From positions 1 through 9,392 of the forward strand of contig RFZH01000075.1 of the NCBI GenBank assembly GCA_009920815.1: 9,392 nt of DNA, read 5' to 3'. The DNA is from Paracoccaceae bacterium. Lineage in GTDB: Bacteria > Pseudomonadota > Alphaproteobacteria > Rhodobacterales > Rhodobacteraceae. Below the pieces are notes generated by a model. It did no database searches, had not been told where the DNA came from, and saw only the letters and a list, made by a program, of their open reading frames with translations. This document shows, one piece after another, positions 1 through 5,229 of this stretch (positions are counted from its first letter, which is position 1; every line of letters starts with the position of its first letter). A program made the translations under genes and the position numbers.

Positions 1-177
1 GATCTGTATGTTCCAAGCCCCTCAGAAAAAGCTGCGTTCAAAAACGCTGCTGCCCCTGTGTATGACTGGTTCAAAGCCAACGTAGACGGTGGTGAGAAAA
101 TCTTTAACGCATTGACAGATGCTGTTGCCGCCGCCGAAGGCGACATCAACGCAGGTCGCGCAAAAGACATTCAATAA
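1..177 (+). CDS. TRAP transporter solute-binding protein (DctP family), C-terminal fragment
   Basis: Frame 1 is open from the window edge to TAA at 175-177 and encodes the last 58 residues of a protein that begins outside the window. The residues include PVYDWFKANVDGG and end in GRAKDIQ. This resembles the helical C-terminus of DctP-type periplasmic binding proteins, in which a 'pVYdWf..nvdgG' segment is common. Such proteins capture organic acids or other small anions for a TRAP (DctQM) secondary transporter. The substrate cannot be inferred from this tail. A hairpin terminator follows 7 nt after the stop, so this gene ends its transcription unit. The family call rests on a short fragment and is inference; the reading frame and stop are directly seen. 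Confidence 0.65.
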   Translation, partial: DLYVPSPSEKAAFKNAAAPVYDWFKANVDGGEKIFNALTDAVAAAEGDINAGRAKDIQ

Positions 178-184
178 TCAAACG

Positions 185-208
185 ATGGCGCCCCAATCGG
201 GGCGCCAT
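185..208. terminator. Bidirectional Rho-independent terminator
   Basis: A perfect 10-bp stem (ATGGCGCCCC / GGGGCGCCAT) closes a 4-nt AATC loop, followed on the plus strand by TTTTA. It lies between the convergent ends of the TRAP-binding-protein gene (stop at 177) and the Sel1 gene (stop at 210-212). On the minus strand the downstream tract is weaker (CGTTTG), so it probably works best for the plus-strand gene but may serve both. Confidence 0.8.
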
Positions 209-209
209 T

Positions 210-689
210 TTAACGAAACGGGTACATCCACACCCGATAATCATCAATCAGGACATGCGCTTTTTCAATCTGCTCAGGCGTCATCTTTTTAATCACTTCT
301 TCCTGACTGATCGCCGCATCGGGGTCGCCGCCGATCGTGGACAAAACATACCACATATAGGCCCGCATCAGATCTGGGGCAGGCATTCCCAGACCGACTT
401 CGTAATACCAACCGACACCGGATTGCGCGCCAGGATGCCCTTTCATCGCGGATCGCAAATACCAATCAAACGCGCGTTCGTAATCCTGTTCAACGCCCAA
501 CCCCATCGCGTACATGACGCCAATCAATTCCTCGGCATCCGCGTTGCCCGACCGCGCCGCAGGCCACAGCGCATCACGCGCTTGTTCAAATTTGCCCTCT
601 TCCATCAAATCGCGCGCCACTTCGATATCGGCGGACACGATCATCGGAAACGCCGTCAAAAGGGCCGCCGCACATATCGTTTTCAACAT
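210..689 (-). CDS. Exported Sel1-like repeat protein
   Basis: This encodes a 159-residue protein with a typical Sec signal peptide: a short basic start (MLK), a hydrophobic stretch and probable cleavage after VSA (about residue 20). The mature part holds two Sel1-like (TPR-related) helical repeats at about residues 50-84 and 86-121, with recognisable cores AEELIGVMYAMGLGVEQDYE and GWYYEVGLGM...RAYMWYVLS. A helical C-terminus (about 125-152) follows. Sel1 repeats mediate protein-protein contacts; the role here is unknown, but the protein should be periplasmic. The ATG start is supported by an AGGA about 7 nt upstream. That leader lies inside the 5' end of the divergent cytochrome gene, so the two genes have essentially no spacer. 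The gene ends against the terminator at 185-208. Confidence 0.85.
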   Translation of the reverse strand: MLKTICAAALLTAFPMIVSADIEVARDLMEEGKFEQARDALWPAARSGNADAEELIGVMYAMGLGVEQDYERAFDWYLRSAMKGHPGAQSGVGWYYEVGLGMPAPDLMRAYMWYVLSTIGGDPDAAISQEEVIKKMTPEQIEKAHVLIDDYRVWMYPFR

Positions 690-692
690 TCT

Positions 693-1991
693 CTGATCCT
701 GATTTTGTCCTGTCTCTGCTTTGCGCCAGCCTATGCAGAACAGACCACTTTGTCACCGTCTGATTTTCATTATGCAGACCCTAATAAGGCAAAAATTGGC
801 CAATTACTGTTTTATGACAAGATCCTGTCCGGCAATCAAAACATCAGCTGTGGCACATGCCACCACCACGATTTCGGCAGCGCCGACGGGCAAAGCCTTG
901 GCATTGGCGAAGGTGGTTCCGGCATGGGCAAACACCGCACCGCGGGTATTGGCGCGGATCGGATCAAAAAACGCATCCCCCGCAACGCCACGGGGCTATG
1001 GAACATCGGTCACAAATCCATTCGCAATCTGTTCCACGACGGCCGATTAGAGGTCAGCGACCTTTATCAAAACGGGTTCAATTCCCCTGCCGAAGAATGG
1101 CTGCCCGACGGATTAGACACCATTGTCGCGGCCCAGGCAATTTTCCCCTTGGTTGCGCAATTTGAAATGGCGGGAAACCCCAAAGAAAACGAAATTGCAG
1201 GCGCTATTCACGACCGCATTGATGCCGCGTGGCCCATCTTGGCCAAACGCGTGCGCGTTATTCCCGAATATGGACAAATGTTTGTGGATGCCTTTGATAC
1301 AATCGACACCGCCGATCAGGTGACAATCGTCGAAATCGCAATGGCTTTGGGGGATTTCATCAATCTTGAATGGCAAAGCTATAATACGCCTTATGATGAT
1401 TTCGTGGCCGGAAAATCCGCGCTGCCCGATGCGGCGGAACGCGGGCGTGGGTTGTTTTTCGGTCGCGCCAATTGTGCGTCGTGTCATTCAGGGCCGCTGT
1501 TTACCGATCAGGGTTTCCATGCGCTTGGATTGCCGGCCTTTGGACCCGGTCGGACACGACGGTTTGATCCGATCCCACGCGATGTTGGGCGTATGGGCAA
1601 AAGCGACGATTTGGCCGATGCCTATCGGTTTCGCACACCGTCATTGCGGAACGTGGCCATGACCGCCCCCTATGGTCATAACGGGGCCTATCCGACCCTA
1701 GAGGGCATTATTCGCCACCATGCTGACCCCAACGGCATGCGCGCAAAATGGACCCGCGACATGGCAAACCTGCCAGATGTGCCTTGGCTGTCAGACATTG
1801 ATTTCGTGATCCAATCAGACACCCGCGAAATGGCGCGTCAAGCGGCCAAAATCGATATCACCCCCGTGACATTATCCGACCAAGACGTTGCTGATTTGGT
1901 TGCCTTTCTTGAAACTTTGACCGACTATAACGCAACGAACCGCCCCTTGGGCCGCCCCAACCGTGTGCCCAGCGGTTTAAGCGTTGATTAA
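693..1991 (+). CDS. Di-heme cytochrome c peroxidase / MauG-family protein, start uncertain
   Basis: This is a periplasmic di-heme c-type protein of the bacterial cytochrome c peroxidase/MauG family, which reduces H2O2 or performs MauG-type oxidations. Numbered from 693 it has 432 residues. It opens with a hydrophobic export signal (ILILSCLCFAPAYA), followed by mature protein from about AEQTTLSP. Two CXXCH heme sites are seen: CGTCH (53-57) and CASCH (261-265). Other family marks are ATGLWNIGHKSIRNLFHDGR and FRTPSLRNVAMTAPYGHNGA. The heme-heme spacing (208 residues) exceeds the roughly 146 of classical peroxidases, implying an insertion. No ATG or GTG lies near the signal peptide. The in-frame options are CTG 693, TTG 705, TTG 582 and ATG 435 or 255, and the last three lie deep in the antisense of the Sel1 gene. 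None has a clear ribosome site. The start given is therefore a placeholder chosen to keep the signal peptide. A GST gene follows 11 nt downstream. Confidence 0.82.
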   Translation: MILILSCLCFAPAYAEQTTLSPSDFHYADPNKAKIGQLLFYDKILSGNQNISCGTCHHHDFGSADGQSLGIGEGGSGMGKHRTAGIGADRIKKRIPRNATGLWNIGHKSIRNLFHDGRLEVSDLYQNGFNSPAEEWLPDGLDTIVAAQAIFPLVAQFEMAGNPKENEIAGAIHDRIDAAWPILAKRVRVIPEYGQMFVDAFDTIDTADQVTIVEIAMALGDFINLEWQSYNTPYDDFVAGKSALPDAAERGRGLFFGRANCASCHSGPLFTDQGFHALGLPAFGPGRTRRFDPIPRDVGRMGKSDDLADAYRFRTPSLRNVAMTAPYGHNGAYPTLEGIIRHHADPNGMRAKWTRDMANLPDVPWLSDIDFVIQSDTREMARQAAKIDITPVTLSDQDVADLVAFLETLTDYNATNRPLGRPNRVPSGLSVD

Positions 1992-2002
1992 AAGGAAACG
2001 CC

Positions 2003-2629
2003 ATGATCGACCTATACACATGGACCACACCAAACGGCCGCAAGGTTTCTATTTTGTTGGAAGAACTGGGCATCGATTACACTGCGCATGCAATCGACAT
2101 CGGCAAGGACGAACAATTCGCCCCCGATTTTTTGGCAATTTCCCCCAACAACAAAATCCCCGCGATCTTTGATACCCAAACAGGCACCAGTGTGATGGAG
2201 TCGGGTGCAATCTTGCTCTATCTCGCGAAAAAACATGGGCGGTTTTTGGGGACGGGCGACAATTATTGGCCAATGATGGAATGGTTGATGTGGCAAATGG
2301 GTGGTTTGGGCCCAATGTTGGGCCAAGTCCATCATTTTGTAAAATACAACAAAGGCGTGTCGGATTATGCCGAAACAAGGTTTTCCACCGAAGCCAAGCG
2401 GCTGTATGGCGTTTTAGACAAACGCTTAGACGGCCGTGATTACGTTGCCAATGAATACACCATTGCAGACATGGCAATTTGGCCGTGGGTGTCACGGTTC
2501 GAATGGCAAGAGATTGACCTGACGCAATATCCTAACGTCCTGCGTTGGTATTTAGACATCGCCGCGCGGCCTGCGGTTCAACGTGGATATCATATCCCCA
2601 AATATGTCTCTGACATACCGATGCCCTAG
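2003..2629 (+). CDS. yfcG: YfcG-like glutathione S-transferase family protein
   Basis: This encodes a 208-residue cytosolic GST with the N-terminal thioredoxin-fold domain (about 1-80) and the all-helical C-terminal domain (about 88-200). It matches my memory of E. coli YfcG closely: MIDLY..TPNGRKV at the start, SPNNKIPAI (47-55, including the cis-Pro loop), ESGAILLYLA (66-75, the glutathione gamma-Glu contact), WQMGGLGPMLGQ...HHF (97-112) and IADMAIWPWV (154-163). YfcG-type enzymes act with glutathione and show disulfide-bond reductase rather than classical conjugating activity, so a thiol-redox or peroxide-related role is likely. The ATG is fixed by AAGGA at 1992-1996, 6 nt upstream. The 11-nt gap from the peroxidase gene suggests one transcript. 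It converges with the eptA-like gene, whose stop is only 9 nt away, and no terminator is visible between them. The symbol denotes similarity, not proven orthology. Confidence 0.88.
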   Translation: MIDLYTWTTPNGRKVSILLEELGIDYTAHAIDIGKDEQFAPDFLAISPNNKIPAIFDTQTGTSVMESGAILLYLAKKHGRFLGTGDNYWPMMEWLMWQMGGLGPMLGQVHHFVKYNKGVSDYAETRFSTEAKRLYGVLDKRLDGRDYVANEYTIADMAIWPWVSRFEWQEIDLTQYPNVLRWYLDIAARPAVQRGYHIPKYVSDIPMP

Positions 2630-2638
2630 ATTTAATCG

Positions 2639-4234
2639 CTAGTTTGGGGCGGCAAAAATATCGTTCTCTGCACGATAGACGCCGCCTTGGGTTAACCCAA
2701 ATTGCCCCAAAACCGTGTGGAAAATGGCATCCTGTGCGGCAACACCCGCGTTTACAATCGCCTGTCGGGCGGCATCACTTTGCCAAACGAGGAAAGGCAC
2801 TTGCAGTTGATAGGCAGGGGCCGATGCAACAGGTGCAGCATGGGCATAATATCCATCTTCGCCCAAGCTTTCGCCATGATCAGACGTGTATAATACTGTG
2901 GCCTTTAACCCTGCAACCCCGCCCAGTGCGTGTGCTAATTCCCCCAGCACAGCATCGGTGTAAACAATCGTATTGTCATAAGCATTTTTCAGCTGCTCTG
3001 TATCGCAACGGCTGACAAACTTATCGGTGCATACCGGATCAAAGGCCGCATATTTTTGTGGATATTTCTGGAAATAATTTGGCCCATGGCTGCCCCCCAT
3101 GTGCAAAACCAACAATGTCGGCTGCGTCAGCGCAGAATGTGCGATATCACCAACCCCAGAGAGCAAAACACCATCCGGAAAGATGTCATCGCAAATGCCG
3201 GATACACAAGAATGGTCAAAGCGTTCAGCACAAAATTCTTGCGTACAGATTTCCGCAAGCTGTGATCCGACCAACGCGGCATCGACCCTTAGTCGTGGCA
3301 AACCCGTATTGTTGGAATGCACGATCGTTTTAATGCCCTGCCGCGTCAAATAACTTGGCAACGGTTCTTCCGGGACACCCTGACGTTCATCCCGACCGCG
3401 TCGTGACAATATGCAGGCGACACCGCCGATGGTTGCCGTCGCGCACGCGTCACTGGCGGGGAGCGCCCTGTACCCTGTGGCCCGCGTATTGGGGTTGGTA
3501 TCACGATCATATCCGTAGAACGCAAAGCTTTGCGGTCGCGCGCTTTCTCCGATGACCAACACAACCAAACCTGCGCCGGTGGGCGTCACCGTCGGATCAG
3601 GTAATTGAACCTGATCACGCATGTAACGCGCATGATCTTGGTCGAAATAGCGCACAGTATTTGCGACATAGGACCATGGCAAAATACGCCCACCCAGATC
3701 CAACCCGTTCTTATCAATCCAATTGGTGGTCTTTGGCGATAATGCCAAAACCGCCGCCAACACACCAAGCGCGACAGGCGCGATTAATAGACGACGCCAC
3801 ACGGTGGTTGGCGCAATTTTGATACGCAAAAACCATAAGGCAGGCATGATCCCCAAAATGGTGCCCCAGGCAAAAATCTTCCAATCGATTAAGGCGCTGA
3901 CTTCGCCACTATCGGTGTTTAGGATGTTTGCTATCATCTCTTGGTTCAACAGGATGCCAAACGCCACCATGAAATAAAGCGCCACGACATCCGCAATCAA
4001 CAATGCACCCGCCACAATCCGCATCGCTGTCACAGATACAATCGACACAACCCCCAATACGGCGACAAACAGACATAACTGGATGATTTCGACGACCACC
4101 AAAGCATAGGCACCATTCAAGGTCGTGATATCGACCATGCGCAAGACCTGCTTGATCAAAGGCCACTGTACAATCAACATGTGACAGAGCGAAAAATACA
4201 CGATCGCGTTGATAAGGGATTTTTGCGGTTTCAT
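2639..4234 (-). CDS. eptA: Phosphoethanolamine transferase, EptA family
   Basis: This encodes a 531-residue inner-membrane enzyme of the EptA/MCR (alkaline-phosphatase superfamily) type, which moves phosphoethanolamine from phosphatidylethanolamine to lipid A or a related glycan. About five hydrophobic segments occupy residues 9-165 (for example 42-63, 66-92, 118-136 and 148-166). A periplasmic sulfatase-fold domain follows from about 220. Metal and catalytic residues by family pattern are E230 (VIGESAR), the acceptor T266 (CATAT), H383 (GGSHGP), D452-H453 (TSDHGES) and H465 (YYAHAAP). Paired cysteines (264/274, 330/335, 343/348, 402/410) fit the family's disulfides. The usual CGT[SEA]T and VGET motifs are here CATAT and IGES, so it is a divergent member, and substrate and effect on polymyxin resistance are unproven. 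The start lacks a strong ribosome site (only AAAGA upstream), but the N-terminus fits the family. It probably has its own promoter at 4268-4296. Confidence 0.9.
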   Translation of the reverse strand: MKPQKSLINAIVYFSLCHMLIVQWPLIKQVLRMVDITTLNGAYALVVVEIIQLCLFVAVLGVVSIVSVTAMRIVAGALLIADVVALYFMVAFGILLNQEMIANILNTDSGEVSALIDWKIFAWGTILGIMPALWFLRIKIAPTTVWRRLLIAPVALGVLAAVLALSPKTTNWIDKNGLDLGGRILPWSYVANTVRYFDQDHARYMRDQVQLPDPTVTPTGAGLVVLVIGESARPQSFAFYGYDRDTNPNTRATGYRALPASDACATATIGGVACILSRRGRDERQGVPEEPLPSYLTRQGIKTIVHSNNTGLPRLRVDAALVGSQLAEICTQEFCAERFDHSCVSGICDDIFPDGVLLSGVGDIAHSALTQPTLLVLHMGGSHGPNYFQKYPQKYAAFDPVCTDKFVSRCDTEQLKNAYDNTIVYTDAVLGELAHALGGVAGLKATVLYTSDHGESLGEDGYYAHAAPVASAPAYQLQVPFLVWQSDAARQAIVNAGVAAQDAIFHTVLGQFGLTQGGVYRAENDIFAAPN

Positions 4235-4267
4235 AGGTCTTTATCGGCTGGGGTGCGCGCACCATAA

Positions 4268-4296
4268 ACTATAATTCTCAGCGCTTGTACAAGCAA
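4268..4296 (-). promoter_or_regulatory. Predicted sigma70 promoter of the eptA-like gene with an overlapping palindromic operator
   Basis: Read on the minus strand, TTGCTT (4296-4291) and TATAGT (4273-4268) are separated by exactly 17 nt, a near-consensus -35/-10 pair. The predicted transcript start is near 4261, which leaves a leader of about 27 nt before the ATG at 4234. A perfect 12-bp palindrome, GCTTGTACAAGC (4283-4294), overlaps the -35 box and the first part of the spacer, a position typical of a repressor operator. I do not recognise the regulator. Box match and palindrome are seen in the sequence; function is inferred. Confidence 0.5.
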
Positions 4297-4309
4297 AATT
4301 ATGAACCAC

Positions 4310-4389
4310 AGCGGCATATTGCCCGCCGCTTGGGGGGCCATATGATATGTCAGGAACTATCGGTTAAAATACCGACGTAATACCGACGT
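4310..4389. repeat. Cluster of short inverted and direct repeats upstream of the eptA-like promoter
   Basis: The gap between the cox terminator and the eptA-like promoter holds several small repeats. AGCGGC (4310-4315) pairs with GCCGCT (4325-4330). CATATGATATG (4339-4349) is a palindrome around a central G. TCGGT (4360-4364) pairs with ACCGA (4371-4375). AATACCGACGT occurs twice in tandem with an 11-nt period (4368-4378 and 4379-4389), about one helical turn apart. Such spacing suits a DNA-binding regulator, but the elements are short and could be chance. No gene is visible in 4235-4423. Confidence 0.35.
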
Positions 4390-4423
4390 GTTACAGATCG
4401 CGTTTTTTCCATAAAACAAAGGC

Positions 4424-4452
4424 AAAAAGCCCCGCATTTTGGCGGGGCTTTT
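4424..4452 (-). terminator. Rho-independent terminator of the cox operon
   Basis: A 7-bp GC stem (GCCCCGC 4429-4435 / GCGGGGC 4442-4448) with a 6-nt loop is flanked by A-runs and T-runs (4424-4428 and 4449-4452). On the minus strand the stem is therefore followed by TTTTT. It lies about 23 nt after the coxM stop, so the operon ends at coxM and the eptA-like gene is a separate unit. The symmetry would allow action in both directions. Confidence 0.8.
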
Positions 4453-4474
4453 AAGTGTTAATAATGCGTTAAAA

Positions 4475-5214
4475 TCAGCAGGCCGCAACCGCGCGTTTGG
4501 TCAGAACTTTGACCAGATGTGCGCGATAGGCACCCGACCCGTGCAGGTCGCTGATCATGCCATCCGCAGATACCGACAGACCTTCGATGGCATCCGCCGA
4601 AAAATTGGCGGACAATGCGGCTTCGGCTTCGGACCAACGGAACACGCCTTCCTCTGATGCGCCGGTCACAGCCACGCGAACGCCATCGGCATATTTTGCG
4701 ACAAAGACACCCACCATGGCAAACCGTGATGCGGGCTGTTCAAACTTTTGATAGTTCGCAGCTTGCGGCACAGGGAACCGAACGGATGTGATGATTTCAC
4801 CTTCGTCCAGCGCTGTTGTGAACATGCCTTGGAAATAATCATCCGCCGCTATTTCACGCGCATTTGTGACCACAGTCGCCCCAGACGCCAAGACCGCCGA
4901 CGGATAACATGCCGCGGGGTCATTGTTGGCAACGGACCCACCGATTGTGCCACGATTGCGCACCGCCGGATCACCGATATTCGCCGCGAGGGCGGCGTTG
5001 CGCCACCGATAGATAGGCTTCCGTCGTCGTTTTTACAAACGCCTTTCATCTCGGCGATACCTGACAGGCTGACCAATTTCGATGGGCTTGCCAAACGCTG
5101 TTTTAGGGTTGGGATCAGTGTTTGGCCCCCTCCCAACGCTTGTGCTTCGTCTGCTGCCAACGCCGCAACTGCGTCAGCAATTGTCGAAGGTTTTTCAAAG
5201 TCAAAATTATACAT
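4475..5214 (-). pseudogene. coxM: Form II CO-dehydrogenase-like FAD subunit CoxM, frame-shifted
   Basis: This is the FAD-binding (medium) subunit that passes electrons from the CoxS iron-sulfur clusters to an acceptor. The first frame runs from ATG 5214 (GGAGGA ribosome site about 7 nt upstream, 15 nt after coxL) through MYNFDFEKP, the FAD motif GGGQTL (28-33) and LSIGGAT (67-73). It then continues out of frame with unlike residues to a stop at 4849. The correct sequence resumes in another frame with NIGDPAVRNRGTIGG (the TIGG FAD motif, ANNDPAACYP after it) and runs intact to TGA at 4475. Between GGAT and IGDP the family has about 21-24 residues; here there are 17 nt. So roughly 45-55 nt are missing, and the loss is not a multiple of three. 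No intact CoxM can be made as written. Both flanks are well conserved, so the lesion is either very recent or an assembly error at the hairpin 4982-4997. Confidence 0.85.
4982..4997. repeat. GC-rich hairpin at the coxM deletion/frameshift junction
   Basis: CGCCGC (4982-4987) and GCGGCG (4992-4997) form a perfect 6-bp all-GC stem around GAGG. The hairpin coincides with the point where the coxM reading frame changes and about 50 nt of expected coding sequence are absent. Such a structure can promote replication slippage, or polymerase drop-out and misassembly. Confidence 0.6.
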
Positions 5215-5229
5215 TTTTAGATCCTCCGA

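Noticed and set aside
255..692. N-terminal extension of the peroxidase reading frame back to ATG 255 (578 residues)
   Set aside because: The first ~146 codons are antisense to the well-supported Sel1 gene, have no domain character and place the signal peptide in mid-protein. The frame is probably open by codon-bias coincidence.
2639..4234. Acquired mcr-type colistin-resistance gene
   Set aside because: No mobile element, composition shift or plasmid marker surrounds it, and its motifs differ from MCR proteins. A chromosomal EptA-family gene is the simpler reading.
3909..4265. 118-residue minus-strand frame beginning upstream of the eptA-like start
   Set aside because: It overlaps the eptA-like gene in another frame and its composition is typical of a shadow. 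The 531-residue frame carries all family motifs.
4300..4452. Possible small RNA ending at the 4429-4448 hairpin on the plus strand
   Set aside because: No convincing plus-strand promoter was found at proper spacing, and the hairpin is fully explained as the cox operon terminator.
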